DNA of 64,000 bases from Vulcanimicrobiota bacterium. Its GTDB lineage: Bacteria > Vulcanimicrobiota > Xenobia > Xenobiales > JADMJV01. The notes beneath the pieces were generated by a model, which worked only from the letters and a program-made list of their open reading frames with translations, made no database searches and had not been told where the DNA came from. Shown here in pieces: positions 34,705 to 42,296 of the stretch (within the stretch, counting starts at the first letter, position 1; every line of letters starts with the position of its first letter). Where the stretch lies: the NCBI GenBank assembly GCA_017307785.1, contig JAFKGI010000009.1:1-64000 (forward strand), in the 5' to 3' direction. The position numbers were made by a program, and so were the translations under genes.

Positions 34705-36065
34705 TCCCCGGCCTTGCCGATATGGCCGATGACCTCATAGTTCTCAAGGATGCATTCCAGTATCGGAACGGGCACCCGCAGGTTGCTTTGATCCAGTCTC
34801 TGGATCAAGACGACCGAGATCTCGCGGCGTCGGAGCATTTCCAGGATGGGCGTCGGGTCCCAGGCTCCGGCTCGAGCCAGGTCAAAAAAGAGTGCGTAGC
34901 AGTCACAAACGATCGGTTCTCGGCCGAATAGCAGCGGGTTTCCACACTGCTCGGCCAGCACCGGGCCTGGGTGCGCGGCCAGCACCTCGCGGAGCTGATC
35001 GTAGCCGCGCATGCGGGTCACCCAATGGGGCTCTCGCCCGGCAAGGCAGGCCGTGGTTTCGTAGCGCCAGTAGTCGACAGGGCTTTCTAGAATGGGAAAG
35101 TGGCTGGTAGCGCCCACCCCCAGCTGGAGGGCCGCCAGAGTGGCCGTCCATTTGCCCGGGCGTCTGCTCAGGGCCAGCGCGGCCAACATGCTGAGAGCCC
35201 AATGAAGTTCCAAGAAGTAGTTGTAGTAGGCTCCTTGTTTGGCGGCAGCCGCAACCGGTAGCAAAGAAGCCAGCGAGTACCAGGCCAGGCGCCTCGACTC
35301 TGGTTCTCGGAGCGGACACAGCCCGGCTAGAAGGGCAAGCAGGAAAATGGTGGGGCCGAAGGTGGTCCACAAATGCCAGCCGGCCGGCAAGTCGGTCACC
35401 AGGTTGTTCATCAGCGGGAGCCGGCCCTGGAAAAAGGCCTGGTTCACAGTGGCCAGCAGCACGGCGGCGCTAACGGCGTAGGCCGCCAGGAAGCGGATTC
35501 CTCTACGAGCGCCCAGTTCCGCTGCCAGCGCCAGGGGGGCGGCCACGAAGGACTGTTTGGTGAACAATGCCAGCAAGCACAGGGGCAAAGACCATCGGGG
35601 GCGAGCCAGCAATACCGCCAGCACGGAGAAGCAGAAACCTAGATTGTCGACTCGGGCCAGCGGCGACCAGCCGAGGAGCAGCGGGTGGAGGAGCAAAAAT
35701 CCCACCCCTGCGCAGGCGCTCACCGGGCCCTGGCGTTTCCAGAGCCAGGCCGCTGAAGCCAGCAAGACGGTCAGGATCGAGGTGAAGCTGATAAGTCGCG
35801 CGGCCAGAAAGCTGGGAGTCGACCCCAGAAAGAGGCTGGTCAGCCACAGGTAGAGGGGAAGGTGGGCGCCGTAAACATAGGGAGGCGCGGACCCCGGCGA
35901 GTAGATGGGTTGACCACGCCCCAGGTAATAGGCCAGGCCCAGCATATGGCCTTCGCCGTACTCCACTTGATATGGCTGAGTGACGGTCAGGCCACCGTGG
36001 CAGAGCCAGATAAGCAGCCCCCAGGCGGCAGCGAACGTCAGCAGGACGCGGCCCAACTTCACCAC
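34653..36065 (-). CDS. GT-C-like glycosyltransferase/mannosyltransferase membrane protein
   Basis: A 470-residue protein with 9-11 hydrophobic segments. An early periplasmic loop (QPYQVEYGEGHMLGLAYYLGRGQ) holds acidic residues, including an YGEGH motif like the catalytic Asp/Glu loop of GT-C enzymes. There is a proline-rich APPYVYGAHLPLYLW stretch and a soluble C-terminal domain of about 120 residues. It probably moves a sugar from a lipid carrier outside the membrane. No sugar or acceptor can be named. Its last 52 bases are antisense to the end of the YfhO-like gene. A phased-repeat region lies before its start. Confidence 0.68.
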   Translation of the reverse strand: MVKLGRVLLTFAAAWGLLIWLCHGGLTVTQPYQVEYGEGHMLGLAYYLGRGQPIYSPGSAPPYVYGAHLPLYLWLTSLFLGSTPSFLAARLISFTSILTVLLASAAWLWKRQGPVSACAGVGFLLLHPLLLGWSPLARVDNLGFCFSVLAVLLARPRWSLPLCLLALFTKQSFVAAPLALAAELGARRGIRFLAAYAVSAAVLLATVNQAFFQGRLPLMNNLVTDLPAGWHLWTTFGPTIFLLALLAGLCPLREPESRRLAWYSLASLLPVAAAAKQGAYYNYFLELHWALSMLAALALSRRPGKWTATLAALQLGVGATSHFPILESPVDYWRYETTACLAGREPHWVTRMRGYDQLREVLAAHPGPVLAEQCGNPLLFGREPIVCDCYALFFDLARAGAWDPTPILEMLRRREISVVLIQRLDQSNLRVPVPILECILENYEVIGHIGKAGDYILVPKQAAKSSQPRP

Positions 36066-36116
36066 TCACCTGGCTTTCGGGTCCCCGGATGAAAGCCTTT
36101 TTGGAACTGTGACCAG

Positions 36117-36168
36117 AAAGTTAACAAGAACGCGGAAAAAGTTAACAAAGGTAACAATTAGTTAAAAT
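36117..36168. promoter_or_regulatory. Helically phased GTTAACAA repeats in a divergent promoter region
   Basis: AAAGTTAACAA occurs at 36117-36127 and again at 36138-36148, starting 21 bases apart (two helix turns). Related GTAACAA (36151) and GTTAAAA (36161) follow at steps of about 10 bases. This AT-rich stretch in a GC-rich genome lies between the divergent glycosyltransferase and the small 118-residue gene. It looks like a set of binding sites on one face of the helix. No regulator is identified. Confidence 0.5.
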
Positions 36169-36252
36169 CTTGGGCTTCGACGAGACTTACCTCCTGGACT
36201 AATGTAAGTGATAACAAACCAGTACATCCCGTCGATCTAAATGGAGGCATCA

Positions 36253-36609
36253 ATGAGTATTTCAGGGCTTGGCAGTCAGGACGCCTTACGTGGCTACGGC
36301 CAGGTAGGCAGAACGCCCCTTCTCGGCCAGGTAGACAGTGCTGCCTCCACCAAAGCGGTCGGGGGAGCTTCTCCCGCCAGCGACCGCTCGACCCTCTCCG
36401 CCGAACTCGGGGAAAGCGAAGGAGGCGCCAACCAGTTGCTGGCTGCCTGGGGCGCCGCTCAGCCGGCCGCTACCGCTCCTCCCCTGGCCATCACCGGAGC
36501 GAATCCAGGTGCGAACGCCGGATTTTCCATCTCTGGCGGTGGCGTGGGTGGCCTCGAGCCAGGTATGCAGGCCAACAGCGTGATGATGGGGCCCGTGCTC
36601 CGCGCCTGA
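36253..36609 (+). CDS. Hypothetical 118-residue Gly/Ala-rich protein
   Basis: I do not recognise it. The ATG at 36253 has GGAGG 6 bases upstream, which favours it over the in-frame ATG at 36241. The protein starts MSISGLGSQDALRGYGQ and is rich in Gly, Ala, Ser and Pro throughout, with no cysteine, no signal peptide and no hydrophobic helix. It could be a small structural or secreted protein, or a filament-associated polypeptide. The strong terminator right after the gene supports a single-gene transcript. Confidence 0.65.
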   Translation: MSISGLGSQDALRGYGQVGRTPLLGQVDSAASTKAVGGASPASDRSTLSAELGESEGGANQLLAAWGAAQPAATAPPLAITGANPGANAGFSISGGGVGGLEPGMQANSVMMGPVLRA

Positions 36610-36628
36610 GGAAATAGACGACGGAATG

Positions 36629-36660
36629 AAAAAAGGCGACCCTCGAGGGTCGCCTTTTTT
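36629..36660. terminator. Perfect bidirectional terminator
   Basis: AAAAAAGGCGACCCTC and its exact complement GAGGGTCGCCTTTTTT form a 32-base palindrome (36629-36660), 19 bases after the stop of the small protein gene and 23 bases past the stop of the convergent gene. Confidence 0.93.
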
Positions 36661-36683
36661 GTTTGTGCACCCTCTCCGGGTCG

Positions 36684-37064
36684 CTAGAGTTGGTGGACGT
36701 TCAGTCGATGCTCCGCGACCTGGCGGCCATGCAGCATGATCTGGAAGATGTAGGAGCCAGCTTCGGTGAACACAATCTGGTTCATGTCGATTTGGACATG
36801 GGCTGATTGCGACTCGTCTTCCAGCGTAAAGTACATCTCCGGCGATTGATGCAGCAGTGCCGTCTTGGCCGGATTCAGCATCTTGACGACCTGGACCTGA
36901 AAGCCGCGGCCGCCTCCCCAACTCAGCAAGAGCGAGAAGCGCGGCTGAGTAAATGGAAATTGACCTGCAAAGAGGTCGGAAAAAAGCCCGTAGCAGTTCA
37001 TCTTGCCGCTCGGGGCAGGGACCACGGATTCACAAAAGAGAAAACTTCGTAGGACCGGTTCCAC
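36684..37064 (-). CDS. DUF6941-like small protein
   Basis: A 126-residue soluble protein. The pattern is a short N-terminal strand with CESVVPAPSGKMNCYGLFSDLFAGQFPFT, then QVQVVKMLNPAK, QSAHVQIDMNQIVFTEAGSYIFQI and a last strand. This matches small beta-sandwich proteins of DUF6941 type, of unknown function. GTG start at 37064, with AAGGAAGG 5 bases upstream. The family label is from memory of the CYGLFSDLFAGQFP pattern and is moderate at best. Confidence 0.6.
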   Translation of the reverse strand: MEPVLRSFLFCESVVPAPSGKMNCYGLFSDLFAGQFPFTQPRFSLLLSWGGGRGFQVQVVKMLNPAKTALLHQSPEMYFTLEDESQSAHVQIDMNQIVFTEAGSYIFQIMLHGRQVAEHRLNVHQL

Positions 37065-37120
37065 AGTTGCCTTCCTTATCGACGACCCCGCTTCGGGTTA
37101 GATGAGTTAGTTCCTACGCC

Positions 37121-37795
37121 TCAAGGAACCCAATACATCGGGTTTGGGATCTTGAAGGTGGATTCGGCATAACCACCCTGCAGATCGCTATCCTGGTCTC
37201 CGATGTTGACGAGAATGTTGTAGCCGGATTGAGCCAGGCGTTTTCGGTTGTCGGATTTGAACGACACGGTCGACTGCGTGCTGCCAATGTCCCTGAGGAC
37301 GAGTTCGGTCCAGCCTTCAAAACCGGCCTGACGAAGGTTGTTCTCGGTTTGCAGGCGCTGCATCTGATTGCGGCCAGAGATGAAGATGATGGCCAGGCTT
37401 TTGGATCGAGCATACTTGTAGAGGTCCAGGGCGCCCTCGAGCGGCGGCGCGCTGGCCTTGTCGATCCAGGCGTTCCAGGGTCCCGTCTGGAACGCGAAAT
37501 CATATTCATCCATGTAGGGGAGATTGGACAGACAGGTCTCGTCGATATCGAACACGATGGCCGGTTTGCCATCTACCGGAGCCTGCAAGCGGACTTCCAG
37601 GTATTCTTTCGCCCGGTTGGTGACATAGGTCACCTCGTCGCGGTAAAGCGCGCTCCGACAATATTCGCGGGTGAGGTTTTTGGCGACGCCGACGTTGGGA
37701 ACCGCGTACTCGCCTTTCAGGAAGGAGTTGGTGACCGGCTGGGCCTGAGCGGCCACGGAGAGGGCCAATACCATTAGAGAGGGGACGAACTTCAT
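37121..37795 (-). CDS. Exported HAD-family acid phosphatase (class B/IIIB type)
   Basis: A 224-residue secreted phosphatase. Signal peptide KFVPSLMVLALSVAAQAQ, then the HAD catalytic loop IVFDIDETCLSN (DxDxT), a serine/threonine loop in IIFISGRNQ and an acidic pair in NIGDQDSDLQGG. Together they match the plant acid phosphatase/VSP group of HAD IIIB enzymes. It should hydrolyse phosphate esters outside the cell or in the periplasm. I use the ATG at 37795, which begins at the signal peptide; a longer start at 37840 would extend into the divergent rapZ start. The genes share a 44-base divergent region. Confidence 0.87.
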   Translation of the reverse strand: MKFVPSLMVLALSVAAQAQPVTNSFLKGEYAVPNVGVAKNLTREYCRSALYRDEVTYVTNRAKEYLEVRLQAPVDGKPAIVFDIDETCLSNLPYMDEYDFAFQTGPWNAWIDKASAPPLEGALDLYKYARSKSLAIIFISGRNQMQRLQTENNLRQAGFEGWTELVLRDIGSTQSTVSFKSDNRKRLAQSGYNILVNIGDQDSDLQGGYAESTFKIPNPMYWVP

Positions 37796-37839
37796 GGGAG
37801 ATCCTTTAGCGAATTTCGGGAGGGGGCGAGAGGGTCGCA

Positions 37840-38781
37840 ATGGACCCAGGCCCTCGTTTCGCTGAAGGATTCTCGTCGAGGCGCAGAAACTCTCTTCTTG
37901 TGGAGCAACAAAAGTTTGTAATTTTGACGGGCCTCTCGGGCGCCGGCAAGAGTCTCGCCGTCAAGAGCCTGGAAGACGAAGGTTTTTTCTGCGTGGATAA
38001 CCTGCCTCCAGCGCTGATTCCAAAGTTCGCCGAGTTATGTGCCTCCTCCAGCGTCAACCGGCTGGCCATGGTCATCGATGTGCGTGGACGCAGCTTCTTC
38101 CCGGAGCTGCAGCAATCTCTCAACGAGCTCCCGGCGATGGGCTTCGAGCCCAAGATTATTTTCTTCGAGGCCAGTGAAGCGGTGTTGGTGCGACGTTTCT
38201 CGGAGACCCGCCGGCGCCATCCCCTGACCAGTCAGGGTGGCGTTCTCCAGGCTATTCAGGAAGAAGCTCGCGAACTGGCCGGTTTGCGCTCGATGGCTTC
38301 AGCCATCCTGGATACCAGCAACCTCACGCCCAGCCAGCTCCAGAGCCTGCTGCGGGAAACTCTGGACCTGGAAGTTACCCTCAGTAAAGTCCAGATCCAC
38401 GTGGTGAGTTTCGGCTTTAAGCACGGCGTGCCGGCAGACGCAGACCTGGTCTTCGATGTCCGCTTTATCACCAATCCCTATTATGTGCCGGAGATGCGCA
38501 GGTTGACCGGGCTGGATGCGCCCGTGGCCAAGTTTGTGCTCGAGAGGGCGGAGACGAAAGAGTTTTTGGAGCGAGTCGAGGGCCTGCTTCTCTTCCTCTT
38601 CCCTAAGTATCAGCAGGAAGGCAAGCATCAGGTGACCCTGGGCATAGGGTGTACGGGCGGGCAACACCGTTCAACCGCCATTGCCGACAAGATCTCCAAA
38701 GATTTGCGCCGAGCCGGCTACCTTGTGACCGTGCAGCACCGCGATATCGAACGAGAGCAGAGAAGGATCGCCGCAATCTAG
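37840..38781 (+). CDS. rapZ: RNase adapter RapZ / YvcJ-type nucleotide-binding protein
   Basis: A RapZ/YvcJ protein that binds nucleotides and small RNAs, and in E. coli controls amino-sugar synthesis. It carries the Walker A GLSGAGKS (about residues 31-38), VDNLPP, FFEASEAVLVRRFSETRRRHPL and the C-terminal RapZ domain motifs VVSFGFKHGVP, DVRFITNPYY and GCTGGQHRSTAIAD. The length is 313 residues from ATG 37840, which has a GGGAGGGGGCGAGAGGG ribosome region. A GTG at 37900 would give a tighter N-terminus but has no ribosome site. Directly followed by yvcK with no gap, the usual order. Confidence 0.93.
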   Translation: MDPGPRFAEGFSSRRRNSLLVEQQKFVILTGLSGAGKSLAVKSLEDEGFFCVDNLPPALIPKFAELCASSSVNRLAMVIDVRGRSFFPELQQSLNELPAMGFEPKIIFFEASEAVLVRRFSETRRRHPLTSQGGVLQAIQEEARELAGLRSMASAILDTSNLTPSQLQSLLRETLDLEVTLSKVQIHVVSFGFKHGVPADADLVFDVRFITNPYYVPEMRRLTGLDAPVAKFVLERAETKEFLERVEGLLLFLFPKYQQEGKHQVTLGIGCTGGQHRSTAIADKISKDLRRAGYLVTVQHRDIEREQRRIAAI

Positions 38782-40098
38782 GTGGCTCTGCCCTCCTCGA
38801 ACGCTCTGAAGTGGTTCGCTTTCGGGATGCGCATCAAGCGCTGGCTTTTTTTGGCGACGCTGGGCGGTATTGCATTTTCCGCCGGCCTGTTGATGGCGGC
38901 CGACTTTGTGGCCGTTCGAGTTCGGCACTGGGTTGGCGATCCGCCCGTCCCTCCCAAGGTTACGGGCACGTTGCTGATGATCGTCGGATTGATGATCGTG
39001 GTCTTCGCACTGCGTCGATTTTTCCAGATCCTCAGTGCCGCGGTCGCTTTTCAGCCGCGTAAGCAACTGGTCGAGGTGCTCTACGACCGCCGCTACCTGG
39101 ACCAGGGGCTCAAGTTGGTGGCCATCGGTGGGGGGACCGGCCTCTCCACCTTGTTACGAGGCCTCAAGGCCTTCACCAGCAACGTGACGGCCGTCGTCGC
39201 CGTCAGTGATGACGGGGGCAGCTCCGGAAAGCTCCGCCAGGACCTCGGGATTCTGGCTCCCGGCGACGTGCGCAACTGTCTGGTGGCTCTAGCTGACGAC
39301 GAGTCTCTGCTCAAAGAGCTTTTCCGCTACCGCTTCGCGCAGGGCGGTCTGGAGGGACATTCCTTTGGAAATCTGTTCCTGGCCGCCCTGACCGACCTGG
39401 CCGGAGATTTCGAGGTGGCGATTCAGTTGTCCAGTCAGATTCTGGCGGTGCGCGGTCAGGTCTTGCCGGCCACCTTGAGCCCTGTCAATCTGACCGCCAG
39501 CTACAGTGACGGTAGCAAAGTCACCGGTGAATCGATGATTCCCAAGCACCCGGTGGATACGCGGATTGACCGCATCAATCTGGAACCGGCCGACGTCAAG
39601 CCGCCACAACAGGTGATTGCTGCCCTTGAGCAAGCGGACGCGATTTTGCTGGGTCCCGGCAGCCTTTATACCAGCGTGATTCCCAACTTGCTCGTGCCGG
39701 AGATTGCCGGGGCCATTCGGCGCTCCAGCGCCCCCAAAATTTACATTTGTAACGTGATGACTCAGCCCGGAGAGACGGATGGTATGGGGGCGGCTGATCA
39801 TGTAGAGGCTCTATTGAGTCACGCCGACGTGGGCCTCGACTACGTGCTGGTCAATTTGGGAGATCCCGAGAAGCTGGCCGAGAAATATCGCGCCGAAGGG
39901 GCTCTGCCGGTGGACCCGCAGTTGGAGCGCCTGGCTGCCCTCGGCATCGAAGGCGTCGGCACCAGTCTGCTCAGCGAGACGGACTGGGTACGCCACGACC
40001 CTGACCGCCTGGCGCGCACGATCATGGATTTGATTGCCCGCCATCGCGGACGGGACCAGCGTCAGGGCGGTAGTGGCCGCCTGCGCGTGGTAAAGTAG
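38782..40098 (+). CDS. Gluconeogenesis factor YvcK with membrane anchor
   Basis: A CofD-superfamily UDP-sugar-binding protein that in Bacillus and Mycobacterium supports growth on gluconeogenic carbon and peptidoglycan synthesis. It shows VAIGGGTGLSTLLRGLK, VSDDGGSSGKLRQDLG, PGDVRNCLVALA and GHSFGNLFLAAL. The first about 80 residues include two hydrophobic segments (RWLFLATLGGIAFSAGLLMAA and LLMIVGLMIVVFALRRFF), so this YvcK is probably membrane-anchored; such N-terminal helices occur in some lineages only. The GTG start follows the rapZ stop directly. No whiA gene follows, unlike in many Gram-positives. Confidence 0.9.
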   Translation: MALPSSNALKWFAFGMRIKRWLFLATLGGIAFSAGLLMAADFVAVRVRHWVGDPPVPPKVTGTLLMIVGLMIVVFALRRFFQILSAAVAFQPRKQLVEVLYDRRYLDQGLKLVAIGGGTGLSTLLRGLKAFTSNVTAVVAVSDDGGSSGKLRQDLGILAPGDVRNCLVALADDESLLKELFRYRFAQGGLEGHSFGNLFLAALTDLAGDFEVAIQLSSQILAVRGQVLPATLSPVNLTASYSDGSKVTGESMIPKHPVDTRIDRINLEPADVKPPQQVIAALEQADAILLGPGSLYTSVIPNLLVPEIAGAIRRSSAPKIYICNVMTQPGETDGMGAADHVEALLSHADVGLDYVLVNLGDPEKLAEKYRAEGALPVDPQLERLAALGIEGVGTSLLSETDWVRHDPDRLARTIMDLIARHRGRDQRQGGSGRLRVVK

Positions 40099-40104
40099 TT
40101 CGCC

Positions 40105-40815
40105 CTAACGGGCTTCAAACTCGACGCGAACCACGGGGTTCTGGGATGCTCCCACCAGTTTGGGAAATTGCACGAAGGCCTCGCCGCCGGGTTGCAGATC
40201 CTTGACGAGTTCCGTGAATCGGGCCACTTGGCGACCTGACTTTTCGAAGATGGCCACCCGCACCAGGACCCACTTAAAGGCCGTTGGCCCCTGATGCTTT
40301 ATGCGCGCGAAGCCCCGCAGGAATCCGTCCGCCTGCGCCAGTTCCACCTTCTCGAGATGCACGGGAAAGCCGGGGTCTTCGCTGGTTCCACGCGCAGCGC
40401 CCTGGCCCAGTCCCTGGGAGAGCAAGGGGCCGTAGAGGTCGACGTTGCCGTCCGCGCCTTTGCGATAGGAGCATTGCAAAGCTGAGGCGACCTGATCCAC
40501 GTCGACGAAGATGCGGTCCTGTTGGAGATGCTGTTCCAAGCGAACCGTGCGTCCCTCCAGGCTGATAGGCAAGATTTCCTTCAGTACGGGGCCGCCCTGA
40601 GAAGCACTACCCTGGCTCTGGCAACTCACCTGAAGCCGACCCTGGTCGACCTGCCAACTACATCCCAGAGACTCCAGCAGGCCGTCTAAAGGCGCCAGGG
40701 TGCGTGCTGGAAACCAGCGCACCGGCCCGGCGAAAGGCTGATTGCGGACAAATAGCTGAGGTTCGGCGGCCAAGGGGGTGCTCCAAAGCAGCAGGGCGAG
40801 GAGTTTCTTGCTCAT
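40105..40815 (-). CDS. Exported protein with a copper amine oxidase N-terminal-like domain
   Basis: A 236-residue protein beginning with signal peptide KKLLALLLWSTPLAAE. The next 110 residues (FPARTLAPLDGLLESLGCSWQ, RTVRLEQHLQQDRIFVDVDQVASALQC) resemble the CuAO-N1-like domain found in many secreted bacterial proteins. The C-terminal 90 residues form a beta-rich region with TAFKWVLVRVAIFEKSGRQVARFTELV. Function unknown; probably a periplasmic or cell-surface structural protein. The ATG at 40815 overlaps the stop of the upstream DUF5522 gene (ATGA) and is preceded by CTGGAG. A longer frame is unlikely, as it would bury the signal peptide. Confidence 0.72.
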   Translation of the reverse strand: MSKKLLALLLWSTPLAAEPQLFVRNQPFAGPVRWFPARTLAPLDGLLESLGCSWQVDQGRLQVSCQSQGSASQGGPVLKEILPISLEGRTVRLEQHLQQDRIFVDVDQVASALQCSYRKGADGNVDLYGPLLSQGLGQGAARGTSEDPGFPVHLEKVELAQADGFLRGFARIKHQGPTAFKWVLVRVAIFEKSGRQVARFTELVKDLQPGGEAFVQFPKLVGASQNPVVRVEFEAR

Positions 40816-41015
40816 GAGTTCTCTCCAGGGTGATTTCCAAAATAGAAAACGGGTGGCTCCAGGTTCTCTTTGGTGCGCGGAGGGACGGATTCGTAGTCGA
40901 AAGGACAATGCCGGCAGCCGTTGCCGCAGCAATACCCGCGTCTCCAAAGAAACCGTTCGGTCAATACGAACAGGCCTTTATCCATATAGAATTCGTCGTC
41001 CTGCAATTGACTCAT
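40812..41015 (-). CDS. DUF5522 cysteine-rich small protein
   Basis: A 67-residue protein with the compact motif GYCCGNGCRHCPFDY (C29, C30, C34, C37), after FVLTERFLWRR. This is the DUF5522 pattern (YCCGxGCRHCP), likely a metal or iron-sulfur binding motif; similar small modules accompany oxidoreductases. It overlaps the thioesterase by 4 bases upstream and the exported-protein gene by 4 bases downstream, giving a three-gene run with coupled translation. Function unknown. Confidence 0.8.
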   Translation of the reverse strand: MSQLQDDEFYMDKGLFVLTERFLWRRGYCCGNGCRHCPFDYESVPPRTKENLEPPVFYFGNHPGENS

Positions 41016-41422
41016 GGGCGCGGGAAAACCTTGACAAGTTCCTGATACAGCGGACCGAACTGACGTGGGTTGGCGGGCTTGAGGTCGGGTCCGACCAGGG
41101 CGTGCAGACTGCTGCCGCGGGCTACGGCTCGCCCTTCAATTTCAAGGTAGTAGCTCATCTGGATGCGCACTCCCTTCATCCAGTCAGCGCGCGTGCGCAA
41201 GTGCAGCAGGTCCCCATAGCCGGCGCGCCCCAGGATCTCCACCTGATACGAAAGAACAGGCGCGAGAATGCCCTGAGACTCAAACTCGGCATAAGGCCTC
41301 AGGTGCTGGATGAAGAAGTCGGTTCGACCCTGCTCGAAGTAGACCGGATAATGGGAGTGATGAACTACGCCCATCTGGTCGCTTTCCGCATAGCGCACCG
41401 CAATTTGACTCAGGCTCTCCAT
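41012..41422 (-). CDS. Acyl-CoA thioesterase (4-hydroxybenzoyl-CoA thioesterase/YbgC type)
   Basis: A 136-residue hot-dog-fold thioesterase. The catalytic-region signature is RYAESDQMGVVHHSHYPVYFEQGR, in which the aspartate (YAESDxMGxVHH) is the nucleophile/base, followed by LRTRADWMKGVRIQMSYYLEI. Members hydrolyse acyl-CoA or acyl-ACP. ATG at 41422; the longer frame up to 41989 is the antisense of the adjacent HAD gene. First gene of the three-gene run with the DUF5522 and exported protein genes; divergent from the HAD gene by 51 bases. Confidence 0.88.
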   Translation of the reverse strand: MESLSQIAVRYAESDQMGVVHHSHYPVYFEQGRTDFFIQHLRPYAEFESQGILAPVLSYQVEILGRAGYGDLLHLRTRADWMKGVRIQMSYYLEIEGRAVARGSSLHALVGPDLKPANPRQFGPLYQELVKVFPRP

Positions 41423-41473
41423 GGCCAAGCCGTTCCGGGCAACCGGCCGTGGAACCTTTGATGGAGGTTGGCG

Positions 41474-42244
41474 ATGAAGGCGATTTTGTTGGACTGGGAT
41501 GGGGTTCTGTGCGATTCGCGCACACTCTACTACGATTTGTACTTCGAGGCGGCCCGGCGTTGGAAGAAAAAAATGCCGATTCAAACGATGGAAGAGTTTT
41601 TGGAGTGGTACAATCCTCGCTGGGAAGAGAACTACTACGAGATGGGCTTTACTCCCGAGGAATTCCAAGAAGTTCAGGTGTGGAGCGACGAATACCTCGA
41701 CTACAATAGCGCTCCGCTGTTTCCCGGAATCGCCGACAACTTGCGGCGCTGGAGTGAGGTTGCGCCGCTGGCCATCGTGTCCACTACCAATTCCGCCTTG
41801 ATTCGCCAGCGCATGCGGGCCGAATTGGGCCTGCAAACCGTCTCCTTGGGGCGCGGACCTCAGGGGGAGCCGTCGGGCGGTCCCCCGGCTGATCCGCCGG
41901 TGGTAGGGGTGCGCGCCGGCGATACTACGCCCGAGGAAGCGCTGCACTTGAAGGCGGCCGAGGCCAGCCTGGACAGCTACTTCCGACACTTCACCGGCGG
42001 CGAGGACGGTAGTTCCGCCAAACGTGAGAAAGTAGCCCGCACTCTGGAGATTCTCGGGGTCAAGGAGGGCGTCATGGTGGGCGATACTCCTCTGGATGTC
42101 GACGCCGGGCAGTTCAACGGCTTGAAGACGGTGGGAGTGACCTACGGTTGGGTTAGCGCCGCTCGCGTTCGCCAGGCTGGTCCGAACTTTCTCGTGGATC
42201 GGCCCGAAGATCTTTACCAGACCGTGCTGGATAGCCTGAAATAA
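41474..42244 (+). CDS. HAD-superfamily hydrolase (phosphoglycolate phosphatase-like) with an insertion
   Basis: A 256-residue haloacid-dehalogenase phosphatase. It shows the nucleophile loop LLDWDGVLCDS (DxDGxLxDS), the IVSTTNS loop II, a lysine in SSAKREKVARTLE, and VMVGDTPLDVDAGQF for motif IV. A Gly/Pro-rich insertion at about residues 115-170 (including LGRGPQGEPSGGPPADPP) departs from typical phosphoglycolate phosphatases. ATG at 41474 has GGAGG 6 bases upstream. The substrate cannot be named. A strong terminator follows. Confidence 0.82.
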   Translation: MKAILLDWDGVLCDSRTLYYDLYFEAARRWKKKMPIQTMEEFLEWYNPRWEENYYEMGFTPEEFQEVQVWSDEYLDYNSAPLFPGIADNLRRWSEVAPLAIVSTTNSALIRQRMRAELGLQTVSLGRGPQGEPSGGPPADPPVVGVRAGDTTPEEALHLKAAEASLDSYFRHFTGGEDGSSAKREKVARTLEILGVKEGVMVGDTPLDVDAGQFNGLKTVGVTYGWVSAARVRQAGPNFLVDRPEDLYQTVLDSLK

Positions 42245-42289
42245 AAAAGCGCCCCGCTGGCCACCAGGTGACCGGCCGGGCGCTTTTTT
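42243..42289. terminator. Bidirectional terminator
   Basis: AAAAAAGCGCCC (42243-42254) and GGGCGCTTTTTT (42278-42289) enclose additional pairing. It lies between the convergent HAD and PfkB genes, with A- and T-tracts suited to both. Confidence 0.9.
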
Positions 42290-42296
42290 GTGTTCT

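Noticed and set aside
41423..41989. N-terminal extension of the thioesterase back to 41989
   Set aside because: The extension is the antisense of the HAD gene. The family's N-terminus matches the ATG at 41422.
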